41,606 bases of DNA from Pseudomonas sp. PB120 (lineage in GTDB: Bacteria; Pseudomonadota; Gammaproteobacteria; Pseudomonadales; Pseudomonadaceae): NCBI RefSeq assembly GCF_009761815.1, contig NZ_RWIN01000112.1:1-41606 (forward strand), in the 5' to 3' direction. The notes beneath the pieces are model-generated. The model was not told the origin of the DNA and did not search any database. It saw only the letters and a program-made list of their open reading frames with translations. The position numbers were made by a program, and so were the translations under genes. This document shows positions 16,837 to 24,586 of this stretch, piece by piece (within the stretch, counting starts at the first letter, position 1; the number at the start of each line of letters is the position of its first letter).

Positions 16837-16852
16837 AGCAGGAGGTGTGCCA
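16837..16852 (-). promoter_or_regulatory. Sigma-54 promoter of the MFS gene
   Basis: Read on the minus strand, TGGCACACCTCCTGCT matches the -24/-12 consensus TGGCACGNNNNTTGCW at the invariant GG and GC with exact spacing; only two non-invariant positions differ. Transcription would start about 12 bases downstream and give a leader of roughly 50 bases before the transporter ATG. An NtrC-family activator (17071-18396) is encoded next door. Confidence 0.85.
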
Positions 16853-16895
16853 ACGGGGAGAGGGCCGGTTTAGAGGGGGGTAGAGGTGTTAGTGA

Positions 16896-16940
16896 GCGGA
16901 AATCCGCTTATGGATTCCTGGTTCGCAAGCGGATTTCCGC
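16896..16940. promoter_or_regulatory. Twin 12-bp palindromes: candidate enhancer (UAS) for the sigma-54 activator
   Basis: GCGGAAATCCGC (16896-16907) and GCGGATTTCCGC (16929-16940) are each palindromic (GCGGA, two bases, TCCGC), and together form a larger inverted repeat. Their centres are 33 bp apart, about three helical turns. They lie about 45-105 bases upstream of the -24 element, the usual place for dimers of an NtrC-family activator. Confidence 0.75.
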
Positions 16941-16954
16941 CCGCGCCACCCCCT

Positions 16955-17054
16955 TGTAGGAGCGAGCTTGCTCGCGATGGTCGTTAACGAAGACTCGTGT
17001 TTTCTGGCTAGACGCGGCGCCCTTGAGTTCATCGCGAGCAAGCTCGCTCCTACA
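16955..17054. repeat. REP inverted pair, subfamily A
   Basis: TGTAGGAGCGAGCTTGCTCGCGATGG and its inverted copy CATCGCGAGCAAGCTCGCTCCTACA flank a spacer starting TCGTTAACGAAGA, which resembles the reverse complement of the TCGTTGACG block in other members. It lies between the response-regulator stop and the enhancer palindromes of the transporter. Confidence 0.87.
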
Positions 17055-17070
17055 GGAATGGTGATGGCTT

Positions 17071-18396
17071 TTAGAGAAACATCTCTCTGCTCAACCCATG
17101 TCGCTGCATCTTTTCATTGAAGGTCCGGCGCGGCAGTTGCAGCTCTTCAAGCACCGCTTTCACATCGCCCTTGTGCCGGGTCAGCGCCGCGCGCAGGCAA
17201 TGCGCTTCGAACGCTTCCTGCTGCGCCGCCAGTGATTGCCCAGGGTCGGCGCCAACCGGCGCAGGCTCGCCCAGCCCCAACACCTGGCGCTCGGCAACGT
17301 TCGCCAGTTCGCGCACGTTGCCTGGCCAGTCGTGGCTCAGCAGATGACTCAACTGCGGCCCCGTCAACGGCGGAAAGGTACGACCCAGGCGCTCGGCGGC
17401 CTGCTGGGCAAACGCTTCGAACAACAGCGGAATGTCTTCGCGGCGCTCGCGCAGCGGTGGCAAACGCAACTCCGCGACATTCAGCCGATAGGCCAGGTCC
17501 TCGCGAAAGCGCCCGGCCCGGGCTTCGTCCAGCAGGTCCGGTTTGGTCGCGGCGATGATCCGCAGGTCCACGCGAATGCTCAGGTTCGAACCCAGTCGCT
17601 CGAGCTTTTGCTCCTGCAGGACCCGCAACAATTTCACCTGCTGGGCCAGCGGCATGCTTTCGATCTCATCGAGGAACAGCGTGCCGCCGTCGGCGTATTC
17701 GAGCTTGCCGATGCGCTTGCCCTGGGCGCCGGTAAAGGCGCCGCTTTCATGGCCGAACAGCTCGGCCTCGAACAACTGCTCGGGGATCGCCGCGCAGTTC
17801 AACGCCACGAATGGCTTGTCCGCACGGGGTCCGAAATCATGCAGGCAGCGGGCAACCAACTCCTTGCCGCTGCCGGTTTCACCGCGGATCAGCACGTTGA
17901 CCGGCAACGCCGCCAGATCCAGCACCTGCCGGCGCAGCGTCTGCAGGCCACGGGAAACGCCGAGCAGCGTCGCGTCGAGTTTGCTGCGATTGTCCGCCTG
18001 TTCGTGCAGGGCGCGGTTTTCCAGCACCAGCTGGCGTTTTTCCAGGGCGCGCCGCAGGCTGCCGAGCAGGGTTTCCGGGCTGAAGGGTTTTTCCAGGAAG
18101 TCGTAGGCGCCATCGCGCATTGCATCGACGGCCATGGGCACGTCGCCATGGCCGGTCAGCAAAATCACCGGCAGGTCGGCATCCCGGCGTTGCACTTCGG
18201 CCAACAACTCAAGTCCGGTCATGCCAGGCATGCGCACGTCGCTGAGGATCACCCCGGGAAAATGTTTCGGCAACTGCGCCAGGCACTCGTCGGCGCGACT
18301 GAACAGTTGCACGTCGAACCCCGACAGGTTCAGCCACTGTTCGACGGCACTGCGGATGCTGCTTTCATCGTCGACTACCATCACTGAATTCAGCAT
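17071..18396 (-). CDS. Sigma-54-dependent response regulator, MifR/DctD-like
   Basis: A 441-residue NtrC-class activator. Receiver domain at about 1-120 with VVDDES, phospho-acceptor Asp in VILSDVRMPG (about residue 53), and LTGHGD. AAA+ domain at about 145-370 with Walker A GETGSGKE, the sigma-54 contact loop GAFTGA intact, and Walker B GGTLFLDEIE. Fis-type helix-turn-helix at the C-terminus (GDVKAVLEELQLPRRTFNEKMQRHG). The gene overlaps the end of the kinase gene by seven bases. It most likely activates the adjacent transporter from the sigma-54 promoter at 16837-16852. Length and partner match MifR of P. aeruginosa; DctD is the alternative name. Confidence 0.92.
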   Translation of the reverse strand: MLNSVMVVDDESSIRSAVEQWLNLSGFDVQLFSRADECLAQLPKHFPGVILSDVRMPGMTGLELLAEVQRRDADLPVILLTGHGDVPMAVDAMRDGAYDFLEKPFSPETLLGSLRRALEKRQLVLENRALHEQADNRSKLDATLLGVSRGLQTLRRQVLDLAALPVNVLIRGETGSGKELVARCLHDFGPRADKPFVALNCAAIPEQLFEAELFGHESGAFTGAQGKRIGKLEYADGGTLFLDEIESMPLAQQVKLLRVLQEQKLERLGSNLSIRVDLRIIAATKPDLLDEARAGRFREDLAYRLNVAELRLPPLRERREDIPLLFEAFAQQAAERLGRTFPPLTGPQLSHLLSHDWPGNVRELANVAERQVLGLGEPAPVGADPGQSLAAQQEAFEAHCLRAALTRHKGDVKAVLEELQLPRRTFNEKMQRHGLSREMFL

Positions 18397-20156
18397 GGGC
18401 CGTGCGCCTCCAGGTCGATGGGCAGTGTCAGGGTGAACACTGCGCCGTTGCCTTGATTGTCCGCGCTCAAGCGTCCGCCCGATTCGTGAACGATGGCAAA
18501 CGATACCGCCAGACCAATGCCCAGGCCATCGCCCACCGCTTTGGTGGTGAAAAACGGGTCGAACACCTTCGCGAGGTTTTCTTCGGCAATGCCGCCGCCG
18601 TTGTCGGCGACGCTGAGGCGCCAGAGTTGTTCGTCAGCCTCGAGACGGATTTCCAGGCGCTTGCAGGATTTGTCCTGCATCGCATCCAGGGCGTTGCGCA
18701 GCAGATTGATCAGCACCTGTTCCAGGCGGATCGCATCGCCGCGCACCCAGGCTGGGCGGGTCAGGTGCAGCACGGTGCTGACCTGTTCGTCGCGCAGCCG
18801 GGTATCGAGCAGTTGCAGCGACTGGTCGACCACGGCGGCCAGGTCCAGACGCTCGCGCAAGCCGCTGGGACTTTTGCGGGCGAAGGTTTTCAAGTGACCG
18901 GTGAGGGCGGCCATGCGCGTCAGCATCTCATCCACCGGTTTGAGCGCCTTGTAGGCGTCGTCGACCCGGCCGTGATCGAGCAGCAACCGCAGCGTTGCCA
19001 GCTGCATGCGCTGGGCGGTCAGTGGCTGGTTGATCTCATGGGCGAGCGCGGCAGACATCTGGCCAAGCGCGGCGAGTTTAGCCGATTGCACCAGGCCGTC
19101 CTGCGCCGTGCGCAGGTCACGGGTACGCTCCTGGACAAGCTGTTCAAGCTCTTCGCGACTGCGTTGGCGCATTTTCGCCAGGCGCCAGCGCTGGTTGAGA
19201 AACAGCAACAGAAACACCAGCGTCAACCACAACCCGGCAGCGGCGAGCGCGGCGTTGCGGGTGTCTTCGAACGCCACTTGCGGGCGGCGCAACAGGTGCA
19301 GGGTCCAGCCTTCGGCAGTCAGCGGCAGGGATTCCCACAGATAATCCTTCGGGCCGTCAGGACCATCGACTCGTGCCAGGTCACTGTTGTCGTCGAAGCG
19401 GCGCAGGGATTGAAACGCCAGCGGGGTCAGCGGCTGCTTGTCGTATTGGCGGGTGGCCTTGAGTTCGGCGTGGTCGCTGTCGCTCAGGGGGTTCAACAGG
19501 CGATAACGCCAGCCTGGCTGGTTGGCGATGAAGATGATCCCGCGGGCGTCGCTGACCAGTAGCGTGTCGCTGCCTTGGCGCCATTCGCGTTCAAGCTCCG
19601 GGAACTCGAGTTTCACCACCATGGCGCCGAGGAACTGCCCGTCATCCTCGGTCACGGCACTGGACAGGAAGTACCCCGGAATTCCGCTGGTCACCCCGAC
19701 TGCATAAAAGCGCCCGGTGCCCTGGGTGCGGGTCTGGCTGAAGTAGGGGCGAAAGCCATAGTTGTGGCCGACGTAACTGCTGGGCAGCCGCCAGTTGCTC
19801 GCCGCGATGGCCAGGCCGGTGTGGTCGAGCAATTCGAGGGTCGAGGACTCGGCGGCGCCGTTGATCTTTTCCAGTTTGCGGTTCAGCGCGTCCTGCTGCT
19901 CGGGGTTTACCGGGCCCTTGAGCGCCGCGCGCAATTGCGGGTCCAGCGCCAGCACGGCGGGCAGGGCGCGGTAACGTTCGATCAAGGTGTGCAGGGACGT
20001 GGCGTACAGCGCCAATTGCTGATTGGCACGTGCTGCATCTTCCACCAGGGCCTGACGCTCGGCATGGCGCATGGCCAAGGTCGCGGCGAGGGCGGCACCG
20101 GCGAGGATCACGAAGGTGTACAGCGTCAGGCGCAAAGGACGGGAAAACTCAGACAT
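18390..20156 (-). CDS. Membrane sensor histidine kinase, MifS/DctB-like
   Basis: A 588-residue sensor. Transmembrane helix 1 at about residues 10-29; a periplasmic double-PDC (dCache) sensor to about 300, with the NYGFRPYF pattern seen in C4-dicarboxylate sensors; transmembrane helix 2 at about 303-323. A coiled-coil linker follows. The phosphoacceptor His lies in SAALAHEINQPLTA (about 372). The ATPase domain has the N-box NLLRNALDA, DNGGGI and FFTTKAVGDGLGIGL. It would phosphorylate the response regulator whose start overlaps its stop codon. Direct ligand could be 2-oxoglutarate or a C4-dicarboxylate. The ribosome site is weak. Confidence 0.92.
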   Translation of the reverse strand: MSEFSRPLRLTLYTFVILAGAALAATLAMRHAERQALVEDAARANQQLALYATSLHTLIERYRALPAVLALDPQLRAALKGPVNPEQQDALNRKLEKINGAAESSTLELLDHTGLAIAASNWRLPSSYVGHNYGFRPYFSQTRTQGTGRFYAVGVTSGIPGYFLSSAVTEDDGQFLGAMVVKLEFPELEREWRQGSDTLLVSDARGIIFIANQPGWRYRLLNPLSDSDHAELKATRQYDKQPLTPLAFQSLRRFDDNSDLARVDGPDGPKDYLWESLPLTAEGWTLHLLRRPQVAFEDTRNAALAAAGLWLTLVFLLLFLNQRWRLAKMRQRSREELEQLVQERTRDLRTAQDGLVQSAKLAALGQMSAALAHEINQPLTAQRMQLATLRLLLDHGRVDDAYKALKPVDEMLTRMAALTGHLKTFARKSPSGLRERLDLAAVVDQSLQLLDTRLRDEQVSTVLHLTRPAWVRGDAIRLEQVLINLLRNALDAMQDKSCKRLEIRLEADEQLWRLSVADNGGGIAEENLAKVFDPFFTTKAVGDGLGIGLAVSFAIVHESGGRLSADNQGNGAVFTLTLPIDLEAHGPC

Positions 20157-20211
20157 GCCGGGTCATACACAAAAATTCGAAGGGGCCGCACCATACCATG
20201 AGCATCCCCTT

Positions 20212-20319
20212 CCCCTGTAGGAGCGAGCCTGCTCGCGATGGACGCATTGACGACACGGGTTGTCTGTTGCCCCGCGTTATCGTTGACGTCCATCGCGAGC
20301 AAGCTCGCTCCTACAGGGG
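20212..20319. repeat. REP inverted pair, subfamily A
   Basis: CCCCTGTAGGAGCGAGCCTG on the left is inverted as CAAGCTCGCTCCTACAGGGG on the right, and the spacer has CGTTATCGTTGACGTCC. It lies between the fumarase terminator and the kinase promoter. Confidence 0.88.
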
Positions 20320-20333
20320 TAAGTTCGGGCAAC

Positions 20334-20369
20334 AAAAAAGGCGACAGGAGCATGACTCCTGTCGCCTTT
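20334..20369 (-). terminator. Rho-independent terminator of the fumarase gene
   Basis: On the minus strand an 11-bp perfect stem (GGCGACAGGAG paired with CTCCTGTCGCC, 20340-20366, loop five bases) is followed by six T. It lies 20 bases past the fumarase stop codon. Confidence 0.9.
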
Positions 20370-20387
20370 GCATGAACAGCGAAGCGC

Positions 20388-21911
20388 TTACTGCACTTCT
20401 ACCGCCAGGCTTTCACTGATCTTTTTCTGCCAGATGGCAGGACCGGTGATGTGTACCGACTCACCCTTGCTATCAACCGCAACGGTCACCGGCATGTCCT
20501 TCACGTCGAACTCGTAGATGGCTTCCATCCCCAGTTCGGCGAACGCCACCACGCGAGATTTCTTGATGGCTTGCGCCACCAGGTAAGCCGCGCCGCCAAC
20601 AGCCATCAAGTAAACGGCTTTGTGGTCCTTGATCGCGTCGATAGCGGTCGGGCCGCGCTCGGATTTGCCGATCATGCCCAACAGGCCGGTCTGCTCGAGG
20701 ATCTGACGGGTGAACTTGTCCATCCGCGTGGCGGTGGTCGGGCCGGCTGGGCCAACCACTTCCTCGCGCACCGGATCAACCGGGCCAACGTAGTAGATGA
20801 AGCGACCCTTGAGGTCCACCGGCAAGGTTTCACCCTTGTTCAGCATCTCGACCATGCGCTTGTGCGCCGCGTCGCGACCGGTCAGCATTTTGCCGTTGAG
20901 CAGGACAGTTTCGCCCGGCTTCCAGCTCTGCACTTCTTCCGGGGTCAGGGTGTCGAGGTTGACTCGACGGGCCGACGGGCCGGCTTCCCAGACGATTTCC
21001 GGGTAGGCGTCCAGCGGTGGCGCTTCCAGCGAAGCCGGGCCGGAACCGTCGAGCACGAAGTGCGCGTGACGGGTGGCGGCGCAGTTCGGGATCATGCACA
21101 CCGGCAGCGAAGCGGCGTGGGTCGGGTAATCCATGATCTTCACGTCGAGCACGGTGGTCAGGCCACCCAGGCCCTGGGCGCCGATGCCCAGTTGGTTGAC
21201 CTTCTCGAACAGCTCCAGGCGCATCTCTTCGATACGGTTGGACGGGCCGCGCTTCTTCAGCTCGTGAATGTCGATGGATTCCATCAACACTTCCTTGGCC
21301 ATGACGGCGGCTTTCTCGGCGGTACCGCCGATGCCGATGCCGAGCATGCCCGGTGGGCACCAGCCGGCGCCCATGGTCGGAACGGTCTTCAGCACCCAGT
21401 CGACGATCGAGTCGGACGGGTTGAGCATGGCCATTTTCGACTTGTTCTCGGAACCGCCGCCCTTGGCTGCCACGTCCACTTCGACGGTGTTACCCGGAAC
21501 GATGGAGTAGTGGATAACGGCCGGGGTGTTGTCCTTGGTGTTTTTACGAGCGCCCGCCGGGTCGGCGAGGATCGAGGCACGCAGGACGTTTTCCGGCAGG
21601 TTGTAAGCCCGGCGCACGCCTTCGTTGATCATGTCGTCCAGGCCCATGGTGGCGCCATCCCAACGTACGTCCATGCCGACGCGTACGAAAACGGTAACGA
21701 TGCCGGTGTCCTGGCAAATCGGGCGGTGGCCGGTGGCGCACATCCGCGAGTTGATCAGGATTTGCGCCATCGAATCGCGGGCTGCCGGCGATTCTTCACG
21801 CAGGTAGGCCTCGTGCATCGCCTGGATGAAATCCACGGGGTGGTAATAGGAAATGAACTGCAGGGCGTCGGCAACGCTCTGAATCAGGTCGTCTTGCTTG
21901 ATCACGGTCAT
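20388..21911 (-). CDS. Fumarate hydratase, class I (iron-sulfur)
   Basis: A 507-residue class I fumarase that hydrates fumarate to malate in the TCA cycle. It contains the fused alpha and beta parts: the N-terminal half with the [4Fe-4S] cysteines in RMCATGHRPICQDTG, GAGWCPPGMLG and MIPNCAATRHAHF, and the C-terminal half with YVGPVDPVREEVVGPAGPTT and the swivelling-domain pattern VYLMAVGGAA. The start at 21911 follows GAGGAGCGCGACTC; the upstream ATG lacks a ribosome site. Class I enzymes are oxygen- and iron-sensitive, and Pseudomonas also carries class II enzymes elsewhere (known biology, not seen here). Confidence 0.95.
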   Translation of the reverse strand: MTVIKQDDLIQSVADALQFISYYHPVDFIQAMHEAYLREESPAARDSMAQILINSRMCATGHRPICQDTGIVTVFVRVGMDVRWDGATMGLDDMINEGVRRAYNLPENVLRASILADPAGARKNTKDNTPAVIHYSIVPGNTVEVDVAAKGGGSENKSKMAMLNPSDSIVDWVLKTVPTMGAGWCPPGMLGIGIGGTAEKAAVMAKEVLMESIDIHELKKRGPSNRIEEMRLELFEKVNQLGIGAQGLGGLTTVLDVKIMDYPTHAASLPVCMIPNCAATRHAHFVLDGSGPASLEAPPLDAYPEIVWEAGPSARRVNLDTLTPEEVQSWKPGETVLLNGKMLTGRDAAHKRMVEMLNKGETLPVDLKGRFIYYVGPVDPVREEVVGPAGPTTATRMDKFTRQILEQTGLLGMIGKSERGPTAIDAIKDHKAVYLMAVGGAAYLVAQAIKKSRVVAFAELGMEAIYEFDVKDMPVTVAVDSKGESVHITGPAIWQKKISESLAVEVQ

Positions 21912-21946
21912 GAGTCGCGCTCCTCTAAAAGACGGGAACATTCAAT

Positions 21947-21990
21947 AAGGTGCTTGCAGCTTGGGTGCATCGGTCGGTTGCAAGCACCTT
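21947..21990 (-). promoter_or_regulatory. 12-bp leader hairpin upstream of fumarase
   Basis: AAGGTGCTTGCA (21947-21958) pairs perfectly with TGCAAGCACCTT (21979-21990) around a 20-base loop. It lies 36 bases before the fumarase ATG and would be in its mRNA leader if transcription starts near 22030. Function unknown. Confidence 0.5.
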
Positions 21991-22022
21991 TCAAGGCACG
22001 CCGGGGCTGCTGGCGCGACGCT

Positions 22023-22049
22023 AAAAAGGCGCGGCAGTATACCGCGCCT
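22023..22049 (-). promoter_or_regulatory. Hairpin plus T-run containing a TATACT box, upstream of fumarase
   Basis: On the minus strand AGGCGCGG, TATACTG, CCGCGCCT is an 8-bp perfect stem followed by five T, so it looks like an intrinsic terminator. Its loop is also a perfect -10-like TATACT (plus-strand 22036-22041), so the site may instead be the core of the fumarase promoter. I cannot decide between these by reading. Confidence 0.5.
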
Positions 22050-22123
22050 CGGTTCCGGGTACACGCGCCGGCAGTCAATCGTTGGTCGCATACCGCCCAC
22101 ATCTGACTGTTGGGGTTTGCATT

Positions 22124-22259
22124 TGTGGCGAGGCGCTTGTCGGAACGCCGCACCGTCCCGCTCGGCTGCGAAGCAGTCGTCAAACCAGGCAATACGTTCT
22201 CTATGAAAGGACGCAGAGGGCTGCTGCGCTGCCCAGCGGGAGCAAGCTCCCTCGCCACA
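22124..22259. repeat. REP inverted pair, subfamily B (left half diverged)
   Basis: TGTGGCGAGG at the left and GCGGGAGCAAGCTCCCTCGCCACA at the right, with GCTCGGCTGCGAAGCAGTCG inside. The left arm reads GCGCTTGTCGGAACGCC where other members have GAGCTTGCTCCCG, so this copy is decayed or interrupted. Confidence 0.8.
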
Positions 22260-22348
22260 GGAATATGCGTCAACAAGATCTTTCTATAAGGGCATGAATT
22301 TGACGCCAGTTTCCCGCCCCAAAATTTGAATGGTCATTTATCAGACAC

Positions 22349-22362
22349 GCCACTAAAGTGGC
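22349..22362. promoter_or_regulatory. 14-bp palindrome upstream of the diguanylate cyclase
   Basis: GCCACTAAAGTGGC is a perfect inverted repeat (six-base arms, AA centre) ending 45 bases before the GTG start at 22408. It could be an operator. No regulator is assigned. Confidence 0.35.
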
Positions 22363-22407
22363 ATCCGGCCTGTAGAGTAGGATACTCAAGCAGCCTCCCT
22401 TCGCACG

Positions 22408-23526
22408 GTGAGTCAACGATTGACCCATAACGCCATCCAACGTCTTTTGCTCAAACGCTTTGCCCTCGCTGCCGGTACCTACGCCCTGGCTCTGGTGCTG
22501 CTGTGGCTGGCTTTTTTCACCGGTCACTTTGATGAACCGCTGGCCAGCGTGGCCACCGGCACTGCGCTGGTGGTGATCAGCCAGGCGGCGCTGTTTGCGG
22601 TGTTTTATTCCGGTTGCAACCTGCGGTTCAGTGACCCGAGCCTGACCGAAGCCCAAGTGCTGCTGGGGCTGGGTTGGCAAACCTGGCTGATTGCGCATCT
22701 GGATGTGGCGCGCGGTGCATTTCTGGTTTTCTACGTCCTGATCCTGCTGTTCGGCCTGTTCCATCTGTCACGACGGGCCTTGATCCGCTGTGCGCTGTTG
22801 GTGTTCTTCAGCTTCTGCGCCATCACGCTCTGGGAGGGTTACCACTTCCGGCTGGCCGATCCGGCGCTGGCCGCGTTGCAGGTGTGCGTGCTGTTTATCG
22901 TGCTGGTCTGGCTGGTGCTGTATGCCCGTTACGTCCAGGCTTCGCGGCAACGCATGCGTCAGCGGCGTTTCGCTTTGCAGGCGCACCAGGACACCTTGCG
23001 CGGCATGATGCGCCAGCTTGAAGACCTGGTGGCCACCGATGAATTGACCGGGCTGTTCAATCGCCGGCATTTCCTGCGCCTGGCCTCCCGCGAGCTGGAC
23101 ACCATGGACGCCGGGGTCGTGCATGGCCTGGCGCTGATCGACCTCGACCATTTCAAGCGGATCAACGATGTGCACGGCCACGCCGCCGGCGATCAGGTGC
23201 TGCAAGCCTTTGCCGGCGTCGCCAGCGCCTGCCTGCGCGAGGGCGACGTGCTGGCCCGCTACGGTGGCGAAGAGTTTGTGGTGTTGCTGCCCGATTGCAA
23301 CGCCGAGCGGTTGACCTCGTGCTGCGAACGGCTGCGTATCGCGTTCACCGATGTTGAATTGATCGGCCTTAAAGTGGGCAATCTCAGCCTGTCCGCCGGC
23401 ATGACCCTGCTCGAACTCGGCGATGATCTGGACGACGCTTTGCAGCGCGCCGATCAGGCGCTCTATCGCGCCAAACGCGACGGCCGTAACCGGTGCGCGG
23501 CGGCCTGGGAGAACGTCGATGCCTGA
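22408..23526 (+). CDS. sadC: Membrane diguanylate cyclase, SadC-like
   Basis: A 372-residue protein with about six N-terminal transmembrane helices (residues 18-185) and a C-terminal GGDEF domain (about 205-365). The active site is YGGEEF near residue 288, and the inhibitory product-binding site RxxD (REGD) lies exactly five residues before it, so feedback inhibition by c-di-GMP is expected. It makes c-di-GMP from two GTP. Position between fumarase and a ferredoxin reductase, before enoyl-CoA hydratase and pykA, matches what I recall for sadC (PA4332), a biofilm-promoting cyclase; this copy is shorter than the P. aeruginosa protein I remember. The start is GTG. The next gene overlaps its stop by eight bases. 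Confidence 0.85.
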   Translation: MSQRLTHNAIQRLLLKRFALAAGTYALALVLLWLAFFTGHFDEPLASVATGTALVVISQAALFAVFYSGCNLRFSDPSLTEAQVLLGLGWQTWLIAHLDVARGAFLVFYVLILLFGLFHLSRRALIRCALLVFFSFCAITLWEGYHFRLADPALAALQVCVLFIVLVWLVLYARYVQASRQRMRQRRFALQAHQDTLRGMMRQLEDLVATDELTGLFNRRHFLRLASRELDTMDAGVVHGLALIDLDHFKRINDVHGHAAGDQVLQAFAGVASACLREGDVLARYGGEEFVVLLPDCNAERLTSCCERLRIAFTDVELIGLKVGNLSLSAGMTLLELGDDLDDALQRADQALYRAKRDGRNRCAAAWENVDA

Positions 23527-24454
23527 GTTACGGGTCGGCGATCGCCATTGGTCGGTGGCGACCGGCAGCAATCTGCTCGATGCCTTGAATCAGAACGGCG
23601 TGTCGGTGCCTTACAGCTGTCGGGCCGGCAGCTGTCATGCGTGTCTGGTGCAGTGCGTGCAAGGATTGCCCGGCGACAGCCGACCCGATGCCTTGAGCGC
23701 CGAGCAGCGCCAGCAAGGCTGGCGCCTGGCGTGCCAGTGCCAGGTGACCGAGGATTTGCAGGTCCACACCTTTGACCCGATGCAGGACGGGCGTCCGGCC
23801 GAAGTCGTCGCCGTCGATTGGTTGAGTGCGAGCGTGTTGCGCTTGCGCCTGACCCCTCAGCGCCCGTTGCGCTACAACGCCGGGCAACACCTGGTGTTGT
23901 GGGCGGGGCAGGTGGCGCGCCCGTATTCCCTGGCCAGCCTGCCGGAAGACGACCGTTTTCTGGAGTTCCATCTTGATTGTCGCCAATCGGGGGAATTCAG
24001 CGATGCCGCCCGCCAGCTCAGGATCGGTGATTCGATCCGCCTCGGCGAGTTGCGTGGCGGCGCGTTGCATTACGACGCCGACTGGCACAACCGACCGCTG
24101 TGGCTGATGGCCGCCGGCACCGGGTTGGGGCCATTGTTCGGCGTGTTGCGCGAAGCGTTGCGGCAGGATCACCAGGGCGCCATCCGCGTCATTCACCTGG
24201 CCCATGACGCCAATGAACATTATCTGGCCAAACCCCTGCAAGCCATGGCCGCCAGCCGTCCGAACCTCAGTGTCGAGCTGTGGACCCCGGCCGAGTTGCC
24301 GGCGGCTTTGGCGCAACTGCGGCTTGTTTCCCGACAAACCCTGGCCTTACTCTGCGGAGCCCCCGACAGCGTCGACGCCTTTGCCCGGCGCCTGTACCTG
24401 GCGGGACTGCCGCGCAATCAACTGCTGGCCGATGTCTTCCTGCCCCGTGGTTGA
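23519..24454 (+). CDS. 2Fe-2S/FAD-dependent oxidoreductase (ferredoxin reductase-like)
   Basis: A 311-residue electron-transfer protein starting inside the end of the diguanylate-cyclase gene. Residues 1-90 are a plant-type 2Fe-2S domain: Cys-x4-Cys-x2-Cys in SCRAGSCHACLVQC plus a fourth Cys in LACQCQ. Residues 95-195 are an FAD domain with RPYSLASLP, and 200-311 an NAD(P)-binding domain with MAAGTGLGPLFGVLREAL. The layout is that of the reductase component of multicomponent oxygenases and related enzymes, with the ferredoxin at the N-terminus. No oxygenase partner is nearby. Translational coupling with a c-di-GMP synthase is noteworthy but its meaning is unknown. Confidence 0.9.
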   Translation: MPELRVGDRHWSVATGSNLLDALNQNGVSVPYSCRAGSCHACLVQCVQGLPGDSRPDALSAEQRQQGWRLACQCQVTEDLQVHTFDPMQDGRPAEVVAVDWLSASVLRLRLTPQRPLRYNAGQHLVLWAGQVARPYSLASLPEDDRFLEFHLDCRQSGEFSDAARQLRIGDSIRLGELRGGALHYDADWHNRPLWLMAAGTGLGPLFGVLREALRQDHQGAIRVIHLAHDANEHYLAKPLQAMAASRPNLSVELWTPAELPAALAQLRLVSRQTLALLCGAPDSVDAFARRLYLAGLPRNQLLADVFLPRG

Positions 24455-24465
24455 GCGCTGACTCT

Positions 24466-24559
24466 TGTGGCGAGCGAGCTTGCTCGCGCTGGGCTGCGCA
24501 GCAGCCCCAAAAATCTGTGAGCGCTGCGCACTCAAGCGCGAGCAAGCTCGCTCGCCACA
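24466..24559. repeat. REP inverted pair, subfamily B variant
   Basis: TTGTGGCGAGCGAGCTTGCTCGCGC is inverted at the right as GCGCGAGCAAGCTCGCTCGCCACA. It carries CTGGGCTGCGCAGCAGCCC inside. It lies between the reductase and the enoyl-CoA hydratase genes. Compared with other B members, GGGAGC is replaced by GCGAGC. Confidence 0.86.
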
Positions 24560-24586
24560 GTTAATGCTCGCAGACCAGGACTCGCC

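Larger units (their letters stand above)
21912..22407. other. Divergent intergenic region fumarase / diguanylate cyclase
   Basis: 496 bases without a gene. It holds a leader hairpin (21947-21990), a hairpin with -10-like box (22023-22049), a subfamily-B REP (22124-22259) and a 14-base palindrome (22349-22362) near the diguanylate-cyclase start, each listed separately. Confidence 0.7.

Noticed and set aside
20451..22106. 551-codon plus-strand frame
   Set aside because: Antisense of the fumarase gene, His/Arg/Gly-rich with no family pattern, and it would run through the fumarase leader.
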